Part shown: positions 21,276-33,292 of the stretch, one piece after another
How positions within the stretch are numbered: the stretch's first letter is position 1
Layout of the letters: each line of letters opens with the position of its first letter
Origin: Pseudevernia furfuracea
Lineage: Eukaryota > Ascomycota > Lecanoromycetes > Lecanorales > Parmeliaceae
DNA length: 64,000 bases
NCBI GenBank assembly: GCA_022315425.1
Contig: JAIUPT010000013.1
Coordinates: 1 to 64,000 of the forward strand
Direction of reading: 5' to 3'
Notes under the pieces: generated by a model
What the model saw: only the letters and a program-made list of their open reading frames with translations
Database searches by the model: none
Told to the model about the DNA's origin: nothing
Position numbers and translations under genes: made by a program

Positions 21276-24200
21276 TCACTCCGGCCGCTTCAGCGCTTTC
21301 ATCTTGGTCAGGAGCTCCGATACCCTGAAAGGCTTTGGCATGACATCGTCCTAGTCACAACTTAGATCTAATGCGCGATACCTTTCCATAATTAGAAACC
21401 GATGGGCAACTTACCATTCCCGCCGCCATTGAAGTCTCAATCTGCTCTGTACGTGCATTGGCTGTGACAGCAATGACCGGCACATGTCTGATCAATGCAC
21501 CCTGGCCCTGCAACTTCCTTATTCGGCGGGCACAGGTAAGTCCGTCCATCACCGGCATTTCAAGATCCATGAGGACAATGTCAACAGACCAGCCACCAAG
21601 GTTGTCTCTCCACAGATTGGATTGCTGTAGGAAATCCAGCGCTTCTTGACCGTGGTTTGCAACGTGCACGGTACAACCAGCTTTTTGAAGCTGTTTACTG
21701 AGAACTCTCTCTGGTCTATGTCAGTGTCAATGAGTGGAAAGTGAAAGGAGATCCCTACGGTTGACTAGATTATCCTCAACAAGCAAGACTTGAAAACTTG
21801 ATGAGTCTTCCTTGCTCTGGCCGCTATGCCCTGTCGAACGATTCGATAACTCAGATGATACGACAGTCTTCGATCCTTGGGGGAATTTTGGTTGAAAGTG
21901 TTCATGTTGTGTCCCAACCTGCTGCGCCATCGTTCCGGCGGGTGGAATAGCTCTTCTCCCTTTGACGTAGAACGCAAAGGTGCCTAGAATTGGTTCAGCA
22001 ATGGCGTCCTGTTTGTTGAAGGCTCAAGATCACTAAAACCACATACTGCCCTTTCCAGCCTCGGAGAAAAGCCCGATTTCGCCGCCATGCAGTTCTGTGA
22101 GCTCGCGCGAGATGAAAAGACCGAGTCCCGAGCCTCCATATTTCACGTGAGTGCGTGGGTTCGCTTGCTACACCACCATTAGCTCAGAGCGCGTTTAGTT
22201 TTGTCCGAGTAAAATTACCGCGAAACGTTGGAACAGGCGGGTTTTTTCCTCGTTACTCAAGCCTCGCCCCGTGTCTTCTACAGCAAAGTAAACAAAGACA
22301 GGCTCCTCCTCGCCCCATTCATCATCAACAGTCAAGTCCTTTTTCGAGCCGATACCTCTGGAAGGAAACCACTCGAGATTGACGCGCTCACCATTAGGGG
22401 GCTTGCTTATTGACCCTCCGATCGATACTTTAATCTTCCGTTTTTCCCCAGATTGCGTGAATTTGATGGCGTTCGTCATGAGATTGACGAGGATTTGCGT
22501 TACTCTAGAGGGGTCGATCATCACCCAGTCAAGCCCGAAGCGCTTGTACGATGCCTCAAAAGAGAACTCAAGCTCGATACCGTGAGACACAAGCTCCCCT
22601 TCGAACATCTTCAATGCCCCTCTGACAACGACGTGGGGCTGTGTCGGGATTGGTGATACTAGTAACATCGCTGAGTCGAGTTTGGACAGCGTCAAAACGT
22701 CATTAATGATTCGCCCTTGGTGCTGTGCGCAAAGCTGTTGGGATAATAGGTCAGCTGGAGGGCTCCACTAGTGGGAGCGGGGATAACAAACGGTTATGAT
22801 TTGGATGGCTTCAAGGTTGCTTTCTACAAGCTCATCCGAGACGGCTAGTGTCTTTGATGAGGCTTGGAACTCCAGAAGTGAAGAGGAAATCCCATCCGCG
22901 CTCTGCAGAATAGCACTTAAGGGATTACGCATCTCATGACTTGTAATATCCATGAACTTTTCCATGCTCTTTCTCGCCTCTTCTGCCTCTATCCTACTAC
23001 GTACTTGTATCTCATTCGCATCTTTTTGCGACTGAGCAAGCTGTTCTGAAAGTGTCGCGCGTTCTAAAGCGTCTTCTTGGGCCTGTTTCAAGAGACTAAT
23101 ATCAGTGATACTTCCCATCACGCTTTTGAGAGATCCATCTTCGTGCTCGTCTGGACCGCAGGATGCAATAATCCATTTGTGTTTCCAGGTGTCGCTTTCC
23201 TTATGGTGCCACTTCTGTGCGAGCCGCAATTCAAAGGTGCGCTTAAGCCTTAGCTCGCTTAGGTTGTACCATTCCTGTTCAACGTACAAACGATCCTCAT
23301 CCATGACGACGTCCATAAACGCCCTATGCGACGAGTCAATCAGCTGATCAACCCATTATTGGTGGTAATGTCACAAAAGCAGTCAATCTCGAAACTTCGA
23401 TTAAGAACAGGAAGTACGGCTTACATCTCTGAGTGCTCATCTTTGGAAAACCCCGTCATGGCGTACTATAGGCAATTCAGCATGATTCAAAAGTGTAGTC
23501 CAATTTCTTCCAATGTAAGTCTTACCCCTGCATCAAGTTAGGCAACAAAATCCAGATTTTGACTGAAAGCATTGTGTGACGTACATGTATCATTTGCGTA
23601 CAGAACTACTCCACGAGGGCTAATGTAAAATAGGCTGCGAGGCGGTCAGCCAACCTAATCATGACGAAGATAGGTGGGAGACAACCCTGCAGCATTGAGC
23701 TCACTCAAAGCTTTGAATCTGGATTCTCCTTCAGCTAAGTCTTTGGACAACTCAGCCTGCTTGCGTTTAGCTTGCTCCATGAGCGCAGCTGATGTCAGAG
23801 ACGTGGATAGTTGTCGATTCAGCAGCTGTACGAATCCGCCATAATCATCATCGTACACTCTTCGCGGGTTCAGTCCAATTAGCAGAAAGCCTAAGGTTGC
23901 CTCTCCGGCAGTAAGAGGTAGGACAGCGAGAGCATTAGATGGTTCGCCAAATCCTCGCCATTCGATACCTTGGAGTAATGATTCGGGGAGATCTCCATCA
24001 CCTCGCTGGAAGACCGTTGGACCGTCGGCAGAGATGGTTTTTTTGATAAGTGGCGAAATCGCCTCACTGCCTTGCATGAGATTCACACACTTCAGTGCCA
24101 GTGGATGGCCTTCATCTACACCTAGCGCTGCTTGCAGGTAGATGGTCGACGTTTGGGAGTTATCATGCATGTGAGTCTCAAGAGAATAGATCACTGCCAA

Positions 24201-25428
24201 TGGTATGTCCCGCTCGTTTGATTCAAATCCTTTCATGACTTCGCGCCAATATGAAGCCATGTCAGGGGCACTGACGGTAGAGAGGAGGCTAGGTAATGAT
24301 TAGCGATAGTGGCCATGAGCCATTCGTCGTGTTAGTCTCACGTAGATGTTCTCCGTTCCCATATCTTCTGCCTTGTCGTTTCAAAGGCAGCATTGTAGAA
24401 ACCTTCGATATTTCCGTTTTCGGCTCGAACAGGTATCAAACTGTAAGAGAAATAGGTCTCCTCAAGGTAGCCATGTCTTCGGAGGTAAAAAGTGTCCTCC
24501 CTGGTCGTTGCACGTCCTAATCGCTCGGAGTCAAGGAAGACTGTTTCAAGTTCCTTGGCGATTTCGGCCCAAGCCTTCTCCACGGTTGCGCCCATCAATC
24601 CAGGGTGCTTCCTACTCGCCACAGCTATGTATGGTTCATTATACAGGACTACTCTCTGTGGGCCCCTGCAAAATCGTTCAGCAGCATCCATATGGTGATT
24701 AGAAAGTGGGGCTTGTACCAGAACAAGCATACAGCGCGGGAATCTGCCATAAGTAAGCGCGTCATCTGTCGAAGGCAGACAGTCCAAGTTTCCAGAGGTC
24801 CAAGAGCCGTAGCCGACCAGTCCGTGCTCTTGAAAAATTGTACATGTTCGCTCATTGGCAGGTCGTCAACCCACGTAAGATTTATTCTTGCCGGGCGCTT
24901 CCCATCCTCTAATATTTCCCCAACGCCCTTTGATTCGGTAGGTGACCCGTTATTTATGCCATTGATTTCTTGCTGTGACCCAGCAGGAGGACTTCGGGAC
25001 GAGCCTGCGAAAATCTCTTTGGGACCAATCACGGAACCACTTATTATCCGCCATCTCTTCCTCAATGTTGAGCCCGTCCAGTATAGATTCTGATACTCGA
25101 ATGGAATGGTATAGCCGTCCTCCATGTGTTCATACGTGGGGGTGCTGGTAGCCCATTCCTTGAACAGTGAGTATTGCCCCAGCTCGTCAGCGTTCACCGG
25201 AATGTCCCCTCTTACTTGCACCAGATCTAATATATGAGGAAGGAGCTGAAGGGAGGCATTGGAGAAGACGGTGTTAAGGCGGTCATCGTAGGGGTCCTGA
25301 GTCCGCTCGAGGTCCAGGATAAAGGTCGGCCTCGGATCGCATTCGAGCAGCTCAATCATGCCAATATCGCCTAATACTTGAGGGGCCATTGGTGAGACCA
25401 CTGCCCTGCCGCGGCTGTTTGCCGTCAT
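21276..25428 (-). CDS. Hybrid histidine kinase (GAF-PAS-HisKA-HATPase-REC)
   Basis: Twelve exons: 25428-24719, 24665-24342, 24270-23686, 23634-23585, 23527-23526, 23465-23425, 23323-22792, 22734-22219, 22167-22047, 21983-21759, 21710-21415, 21350-21276. They sum to 3477 nt (1158 aa). Domains in order: an N-terminal sensor region (1-345), GAF-like (about 350-530), PAS (about 540-650), HisKA with phospho-acceptor H700 (DITSHEMRNPL), HATPase (NLMTNAIKF, VEDTGRGLS, GGSGLGLFISREL), and a receiver with the VLLVEDNLVNQR pocket, acceptor D1084 (LMDLEMPVMDGL) and K1140 (MPKPF). It should pass phosphate to an HPt protein such as Ypd1 and tune the HOG pathway. The protein looks intact only if a 2-nt exon at 23526-23527 is accepted. 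Confidence 0.88.
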
Positions 25429-25475
25429 ATATGCCCAAGCTCTTTCTTCATCTTGTGTAGCGCATTGGTGGTCAT
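25425..25475 (-). other. Upstream ORF overlapping the kinase start codon
   Basis: A 16-codon frame begins at an ATG at 25475 and stops in TGA at 25427-25425. That stop overlaps the kinase ATG (25428-25426) in an ATGA arrangement. If the transcript leader includes it, ribosomes would end the short frame exactly at the kinase start, which would suit reinitiation control. Whether it is transcribed is unknown. Confidence 0.4.
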
Positions 25476-28180
25476 TGCACCTGGTTCATCCAGGAAAGGT
25501 AGGGGGCGCCTTGGTTTGCGGATGTATTGGCGAGATTGAAGTTCAGGATGGGAGTTGGAGGCTTTTCTCGACTTGGAGTTGGAGTTGGAGTTGGAGTTGC
25601 AGCAAATGATAGTGCTAACGTACTCTAAGTCAAGGAATGATGAAAAAGAAACAGATTGCGGACAAACCCCGGCTAAATTCGGCAAAATGACGCGCGCGCG
25701 CCGTTTATCCGTTTATCCGTGGAGTTAAAAAAGAGCGAATTAAAGTAAGTACCGTATGTTTTGATTTTTGAATACACCTGCTGTCCACGAGCTGGCTGCG
25801 TAGTCAACATTGTGGGCATACACTGCCACAAAAATCTCCATCAGATCCTCAATAAGTACTTCTTTGCTATGTGGGTTCCTAAAAAGGCCTACAGGACTTT
25901 GATAAGCGGTATGCTCTCATACTAATATACTATTCTCCATGTGGCCATGCTCGCCCAAGAGATAGCACGCTCTTTCCGATTGGAGACTGCCCGTATCATG
26001 CGTTCTATTGGCTGGTAACGATTGCGAAATGGAAACTGATGAATAAGCTACGTCCAACAAGGATTGTGTGTGGCTCTTTATCAACATCGCCATCGAGCAT
26101 TCACTTTTTGAGCAGTATTCTCCGTGCCACTTCTTTGCGACGCATATACAGGCAGCCGCGCCCCTGCAGTGGCTCGCCTTTGAGCAGGAGCGAGATCTTC
26201 CGCAAATAGGTCGGGGCTCCGGGACGGTTGGCAGATTCTGTGCTGATAATGCCCTCAGATCAGCCAGATTCCCCTAAGAAGGAAGACTTGCGCTGGCATA
26301 AAGACACTGATGTGGCTTGAACTGATGCCAAACACAAGCTCATTAGAGTCTATTACTAGCCAGGATGAAACTCCCATGCCATTTTTTTATTCTTATATTT
26401 GAGGATCTCCGATAAGCTTTGCCCAAACGAAACGGCCAGCTTTCGGATTACAACCGTCTTCAATCTTCAGCCGCGTCGGTCCTGCTTGGCCAAGAGTTAC
26501 AGCTCGATAGGAACTAAGACCGTCCCTTTAAAGCCATTGATGTCAGCACCTTGTCAGCACCTTTACAGCCTGCTTCTGATTCCGCTAGTCCTCTTGATCA
26601 TGCCATGACAATGAAGTGTTGCCTTGGACGAGCCGTCGTTGTTGTGCTATCATGCTGACAGATCTACACAGATCGAATTCGGCCATTCGAAAGGTCTGTT
26701 TTGTTCGCCAGATCTCATCCGGGAAGACACTTTGAGCTTCGAAAGCGCGTCTCTTGTCGCCTGCGCTTGGCTACCCCATTCGGCCGCCCATGCAGCATTA
26801 CATTTCCGAAGGCTAACAGCTGTCGCCAATCATGACGCCAAACTGCTGATAACATGGAAGTCTACGCCTAATAACTTCGCGGCCATATGAGGAGCTAAAC
26901 AGAGAATCTGAAAGCAGTGGTGTAATGGTGGGGGGGGGCTGTCAAGAGCGCCTGAGCACTGTATTTCATGGTCTGGACGGGGACGTGCAATATAGAGGCA
27001 AGAGTCAACCGGGGGAGGTCAAGGCCAGCTCTGTGCCTTGGCGTAACACAAAAACATCTCGCCTCAGCACCTCGGGTATACTCGTCCCTTGACGCGCTTA
27101 CAACGTCAAGGTTTCCACTGTTACCAAAGCGCCTTGCTCCTCTAGACTGCCAGGATTTGACGGCTTTTCTATGAGTCTATCATTTAACTTTGTAAGAAGT
27201 GTGCTGTATCTCCAGTCAACTGTCTTCTTGTCACTAACAATCACTGCAATCGCGTTGATCTTGGCAGTAGCGACGGGTCCCGTAGCTTCTTTCACGATTC
27301 ACGTTTCGACTCCCAGCAAGTAAAGATAGGCAATGGAAGATCTGTCCCTGATCTTGAAGAGAGTTCGATCATGCAGACATAGGGATCCACGGTTGCATCC
27401 TCTGTCGAATCATTGGCTCTTGTTTCCCAGATCGACTTCGGACATGTCCGATCATGCAGTCATGCTTACATGAGAGTCCTTCGGCTCGCGCGTGGAGTCA
27501 TGCACCACTCCATCACGATTGTAACCTCCGCCGCGCATTCTCATTCCAGAGTGTCATGTCTCCTTAATGTGTGCAAGATGCATTGCGAAGCACATACAAG
27601 TTTGTCAATCAATCGTGGAGCAACATTTCCCCTCAGCGTGAATCTGGCCTTCTTTCTCGACACCTTCTTCAGTCACATGGGTAAGACATTGGTGGGGACT
27701 TTCCTTTGTCATTGTTTGCTCTATCACTTTAGCGTTGCGCCCTCCACTCCTAATGCTGGTCTTTTAGCGAGAAACGGCTCCGACTTCCACAAAGGTAACT
27801 GTACTCAGAATTGAGATTTGAGGGCGAGCAAGACCGTTGTTAGTTGTGTGGAAAAGGGTATGATTACTAAGGTATTTCTCTGATGTCTCCATTTTGAAGT
27901 CGGTCATGTTCGCACCTGAGACTGGAATTGGAGTGGAGCCGTCCAGGGTTCATGCAGGGTCCATGCAGGGTCCATCCCGAACCGACCTAACCTCTTTCTG
28001 AAACTTTGGCCAGACCGTACCAAACAATATACAACAATATACAACAATATACCTGACCTTCACAAAAGGTACCTTACCTTATATATCTAAAACATCCTCA
28101 TCTTCTCACTCAACTTCTTCCAAACTCATCACATCACATCTTCCACCTCACACAATTCCAATACCCCAAACCTCGCAAGC
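25429..28180. other. Divergent intergenic region
   Basis: 2.7 kb between the kinase (-) and the spherulin-4 gene (+). Features: a four-unit GTTGGA repeat at 25565-25595, a CGCGCG run near 25692, a repeated CATGCAGGGTCC at 27950-27972, three copies of ACAATATAC-type units at 28023-28052, and GGTACCTTACCTTATA at about 28067. I see no gene. Confidence 0.5.
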
Positions 28181-28966
28181 ATGAAGTCTCTTCTACTCCT
28201 CGCACCCCTCATCCTCGCTCTCCCCATCACCTCCCTCTTCATCCTCCTCCCCCTCTACATCTACCCTGGTACCTCCAGCTCGGCCTGGAGCAACATTACC
28301 GCCGCCATCGCCGCCTACCCACAAGTGCAATGGCAAGTCATCATCAACGTGGATGATGGCCCCGGCGGAACCGGCTACCCCACGGACCCGAACTACATCA
28401 CCGCCATTAAGAACCTCAATAGCTATTCCAACGTCCAAACCCTCGGTTACGTCGACACAAATTTCACGCACCGCGCATACTCCGCCGTCGTCTCTGACAT
28501 CGACACTTACGCCTCATGGGCAAGCTACACTAAAGCCAACATCTCCATGGCGGGCATCTTCTTCGACGACGTCAACAACACCGCCTCCAGCGCGGTCAAC
28601 ACATACATGCGCAACGCATCTGCCTACGCCTACGCGAACGTGCCCTCGGACGTCACGCCCGTCGTCTTCAACCCAGGCAGCCTGGCACCGACCATTCTCT
28701 TCAGCTACTGCGACACAATGGTCGAGTTCGAAAACGGCCTGTCGCTTTACAAAAACGATTCGACGATCGCGACGATCCCCAGCGCGTATCGAGGCCAGAG
28801 CGCCATCATAGTGTACAATACGACGTCGACTGCTAATGTGAAGAGCCTAGTTCACACGATGGCGATAGATGGAGTGGAAGCGGTGTATTTCAGCGCCGAT
28901 TACTATTACAACACTACCAATGCGGCTTTGTTGATGCAGCTTGCGGCGGCTGTCCAGGCGGGGTAG
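28181..28966 (+). CDS. Spherulin-4 family secreted glycoside hydrolase (GH135-like)
   Basis: A single exon of 261 aa. Residues 1-20 are a hydrophobic leader. The mature part opens with PLYIYPG, followed by VIINVDDGPGG (about 53-63), NYITAIKNLNSYSNVQTLGYV (about 71-91) and GIFFDDV (125-131), the pattern of spherulin-4 proteins. In GH135 enzymes such as Aspergillus Sph3, which cut galactosaminogalactan, catalysis depends on a DE pair and a later Glu; here the pair is D129-D130 and the later acids are E182/E184. There are several Asn-x-Ser/Thr sites. It is probably secreted and acts on an alpha-linked aminosugar polymer; the substrate is inference. Confidence 0.85.
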   Translation: MKSLLLLAPLILALPITSLFILLPLYIYPGTSSSAWSNITAAIAAYPQVQWQVIINVDDGPGGTGYPTDPNYITAIKNLNSYSNVQTLGYVDTNFTHRAYSAVVSDIDTYASWASYTKANISMAGIFFDDVNNTASSAVNTYMRNASAYAYANVPSDVTPVVFNPGSLAPTILFSYCDTMVEFENGLSLYKNDSTIATIPSAYRGQSAIIVYNTTSTANVKSLVHTMAIDGVEAVYFSADYYYNTTNAALLMQLAAAVQAG

Positions 28967-30283
28967 ATACGATGAAGTTTAACGTGCAGGCTTTCGTAAA
29001 GGTCTTATTGTATGTAGGGGACCTATAATTTGTCAGAGGATGAACATGGAAGACAGAGGGAACATGGAAGACAGAGGGAAAATGGAGTGGAGGAAATCAA
29101 TCATTGCTCAGCCAGAAAGTTCAGAGACAGGCGCCGAACGTTACCAGACTGTCTAGGAGACTGAGTGTATACCCTGTATGTTAGGGGCTAAGTCTCACAG
29201 GTCCCATGTCGAAACGGTAGTATGAAGGCTGTTTATCCCACTAGGTCCATGATGAAATTCTCATCATAACTACTCTAGTTTGAGGCTGCGTACAGAAATG
29301 ATACAGAAGAAACACGAAACTTTATTGAAGTCTAGACCAAGTGACTAGGCCGCACGACATGCCTCGACAACATTTCAAATTATTTGATTGGACACTAGAC
29401 TGGGGAATCTTGTCGCACCCCTTCAGGATTAGAGTTGCAACCCACCCATGATCTCTCATCGACATTATTGATTATCGCGCCTATGCAACTCCGGGGATGG
29501 CGAACCTAAAAGCCACTTGGCCTGGGACTGACTTTCGGAACTCTTCGGTCCACAAAAGATGTGGGTTGTTCTTTATACACTCCAATCCTCAATCAATGAA
29601 GGGTAATTGCGCGCTACTTCCTAGACCACGCACACGTAGGAGACCAGCCTTTCGCGGCATAGCCGCCGCACTGAAAGATTGTCATTGCCTGCATTGCTTG
29701 TTGGCTTTAGTCCGAACGAGTGCAATACCACATTCGGGACTCCAGAGGTCGAGGGCGGAATATCCGTCAAACTACAAATTCGCTTCGAACCTGCAAGTAC
29801 TTTCAGGATCTGGAAGTCCGTGTACCAAAGTCTCTCCTTTGATCTTGGCGAAAATGAGTAGTATATATTCAGGAATTTAACACCCCAAACTTCACTTCTT
29901 CCGATCGATTCGTGCGCTCAGACTGTGCCTCCAACAAAAGCGTGCTGGTGTGTGTTACGAACCGTGTGGAAGTCCGAGTCAGAATCCATTGATCGAATTT
30001 CAATCATCTCAACGTCAGCTGCTGCAGATATTTGTAATACTGGTCGCTATTGCTCGCCGCTTGAGTTGAGATTTCGAACGTGAACTAGCTGGTCACCACT
30101 GCCCTGACGATTATCTCTCCACTAAGACCTCAAGTGTCTCGTGGGGCCCCCTGCATAGTTTTCGTTAGCTGGTGCCTAATTGGATTCGTCAGAGGCTAGT
30201 ACCACATCTCCACAGCCAACCCAGACATTGAACCACCCCCCCCCCCCCCCCCCCATCGGCAATATTACAGACTACGATCCCCT
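28967..30283. other. Intergenic region
   Basis: Contains an 18-base direct repeat (AACATGGAAGACAGAGGG, two copies near 29043-29080) and a run of about 20 C at 30234-30254. No gene is supported before 30284. Confidence 0.45.
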
Positions 30284-30974
30284 ATGGATCCGAAAAAACA
30301 ACGTAGACCCTCCTCCGAGTGCAGCAGTTCAAGAGCGTCATGGAAATTCGACACACTGTTCTCCCAAGGTGTCATCAAGCACGGTGACGTTCTCACCTAC
30401 CAAGTCTCGACTACCGCCAAAAGACGAGACCAAAAGACCGAAGCCCATCTCCAGGTCGGAGTCCGCTCGTTCTCGCCAGACATCCATCAAGCACACCCGA
30501 ACCGATCATCGGCACATCACGACGTTCAGCAATCGCCCCCGGTGTGTAGCCCGATCTCTCGGTCGGCGTTGCTCAAACGCTCCCGGCGTCGAAGAACCCC
30601 GAGGCCAAAAGCCTGCAGATGTCCCAGCCGTCACGACCCCACACCTCCAAACCTGCAACATCACAGCCCCTCAGTTCGGCGTGGTGTGACATCCGGGTCG
30701 TCCGCGGACAGCAGGCTCTGGGGAATCTGCGGTGGATCGTAAAAAGCTTTTCATCTGTGGCGAGACGACAAGGATCGCGAGGCGCAGAAGACGGGGCGGA
30801 AATTTCGAGAGGCGTTCGCGCGCGAGGGAGGGAAAAGATGGTGCTACTCGATCCAAGGGGGTTTTTGATGTGTTCTTACCCGATCAGGACCAGGCTCGCT
30901 ATCGTGTTAAGAGGCTAAGCTGGGAGATGCGAGTCGGCGATGTCAGACTGGTTGTCGATGTGAATGTTTCGTGA
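30284..30974 (+). pseudogene. Broken RAMA/HARE-like protein gene
   Basis: Protein-like segments occur in all three frames. KFDTLFSQGVIKHGDVLTYQ lies in one frame, WCDIRVVRGQQALGNLRW in a second; then WRDDKDREAQKTGRKFREAF through RWCYSIQGG in the first frame again, and FDVFLPDQDQARYRVKRLSW through the stop in the third. The second-to-first change happens at an A5 run (30738-30742) and the first-to-third change at the G5T5 run near 30860; removing one base at each restores a continuous protein. The first part resembles the RAMA domain (GVxxxGDVLxY) of chromatin and anti-phage-type proteins; this is a tentative match. Either an unselected relic or homopolymer errors in the assembly. Confidence 0.45.
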
Positions 30975-31087
30975 GACTGCAGGGCATTGGCGGTTTTCAA
31001 GGCTTACAATGATGGGAACTCATATTTGCACGCGAAAAGCAAAGGCAGGCTGAGTGGGACGATGTCTCGTCTCTTATGCGTTATATC

Positions 31088-32535
31088 TTACAAAAAGCCC
31101 AAGCACAATTTACTACCTATTCGGTTTTGTTTCTTTTTAGTGACGCCTTCCCAGGTTCTCAACTTCATCCTGCACGTCGCATTTTTTTTGATCAACATGT
31201 GTTGGCGATCACTCTCTTCCTGGGCAATCCGCTCTTCCTCATCTCTTTCTGCCGCGACATCCACCGTCGATTCTCTCTCCTTTTCCCACATCACCACGAT
31301 CCAGAGAAGCTCCTGCACCATGTAATCCGGGATCTCAGCTGCAAACTCTCCGTCCAACTCGAAGCATTGGCTGTATACTCGAAAGTCGATCGTTATGCAC
31401 TCCGCAAAGATATATGCGTATCTCAACGCAAGTTGAGACTTCTTGACATATCTTAGGCCTTGTCGTTATAGATTGAGAGAAGCCCTCTATGTCTGCAAAT
31501 TACCTCTTCTTTTCAATTATATCAACTGGCGCTTCCACTTCCGCCTTTCATCGCTCTGCTACTCACTTCATCTCGCTAGTTATGAATATCATCAATTCAG
31601 CGGCAAACGCTCCATCGATTTCGAAGCAAGCGACATAGCCCCTGACATCGACCGTTGTGCAGAAGCGGAATGTGCGCAGGTGACCGAGCACGAAAGGTCT
31701 CAGCGAGTGTCTTGCGCAGCTCATGCCGCCCTCGTATTGTTACTCGGAAGGAACTTCTTCGATGATCCCTAGAGTCAGCGGCAAGAATGCTCGAGTGATT
31801 TATGCTTCTTCGATGACCGTGTCTAATTGGCACTGGACGCCACTCTCGGGGAGCCTTTCGTTCAAGAGAAGCCGTTCGCCGAGAAAGTGCACACGACACA
31901 AGACTCGACACGCTTCCTCGAGTTGCCTGTCATTGCTTAGGTCCCCGTTCCGCGAGTAATAGCGTGGGATTTTGAGCTTTCCGGTGTAAAACCACAGCAA
32001 GAGCCATGGGAATACATCTGCATCGACGTCCGGGAGCCAGATGGCGTGCGGGCTGGCTTCCCAAAGGCTGGCTTCCAGACATGCTTTTGCATGGTCTGAG
32101 AAATGGTAAAGAAGACATTTGGGAACCGTATATAGTGTTTACTGCGGCCCCGACGTACAAGTCTATCGAAGGCCCGGTGATCACTCTATAGAGTGACCGC
32201 GTTCTATGGGAGGGGTATGACGGAATCGGCTCGGCAATATAATTTTCCGGCCCCCTCTCAACATAGTGGTGATAGAGTCTGAATTACTGAGACTATGACC
32301 GCGTCGAAGGGCATTGATTTCTGTATACGTACTTGAAGAGTGTTTCGCTGTTCTGCAATTCACTTGTATTTTCCGGCTTGGTGTATGGCTCATTGTTCCC
32401 GTACCTTTCGTACAAAGATTCTGTGCGCGGTTCCAATTCTTCGTGTTTTCTCTCAGTTGTCTCATTTTCGTGAGACCCGGGGACGGACTTTGTGTCTTCA
32501 AGGGGGCAACCTTCCCAGAAATCTTCAAGTTCCAT
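31088..32535 (-). pseudogene. BTB/POZ-domain protein gene, broken or mis-assembled
   Basis: Exon 1 (32535-32333) starts at ATG with a polar N-terminus. A GTACGT donor at 32332 joins 32185, opening a BTB fold with VITGPSIDLYVGAAVN. The frame then must shift near 32128-32140 to continue as YTVPKCLLYHFSDHAKACLE, IWLPDVDADVF and LLLWFYTGKL, the usual end of the BTB core. The frame stops at about 31800. Downstream on the same strand are two related segments, TVDVRGYVACFEIDGAFAAE (about 31610-31670) and TIDFRVYSQCFELDGEFAAE (about 31305-31380), the second running into a charged coiled-coil-like tail. BTB proteins are often Cul3 adaptors. I could not find splice sites joining all parts. Confidence 0.5.
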
Positions 32536-33292
32536 GCGACTTTACATGATGAAAAGTTGAACAGTTTGACCGTAGGAAAATGGCTATTATACACGAAGCC
32601 GGTCTCCGCATTTTACCAGCCAGCTTGCAGAGGCGCTGCCAGAAAACTTGACTTTTGAGGTAACCAAGAAAAAACCCCTTGAATGTCAACAACAACCGTG
32701 ACATACGAGACTTAGGGTACTTAAAGAAGTCAATTAGATTGTTCTACGCATCGACGGTAGGATCCCTTTAGCTTGTTACCTACGAGTGCACTAGAAACGA
32801 AAGATAGCAGTACCCATGACTGTCACTTTTCTGATAGCATGCCTGTTTGCCGTATGAAATGCAGCATCATCGGCTAGATACATGATTGTTGTCTTTCGAC
32901 GCTTTCTCTGACTCACCGCTATTCATTCGACCTTATCAATCCGGTGCTGTTGTTGTTTCACCGCTGCTCACTCAGCACCCCGAAATTTCCCATCTTGACT
33001 TGTCACACTAATGAGCAGGAATGAAAGTACTCCACCCTCCCGCTCGCTCTTAAACTTGCCTCCCTGACAAGTAATATGGTTCGCCGTCAATACCCCACTC
33101 AGCATCTTGCCACTACTAACTAAGAGCCGTGTCGTAGTAGTGGATCTAGCTAGAAAACCACAGCAACCAGTCTGAAACTCCTCAACAACCTTACCTCACA
33201 TCCTCCTGACTTCAGCCTCTGAAACAACATACTCCCCTAATCAATCAAAACACTCGAATCTCCACTCCCAGTCAAACACCGACACGCACGAT
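32536..33292. other. Intergenic region
   Basis: Divergent promoter space between the BTB-like gene (-) and the next + strand gene. CT-rich and CAA-rich leader-like sequence at 33180-33290 probably is the 5' UTR of the 33293 gene. Confidence 0.5.
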
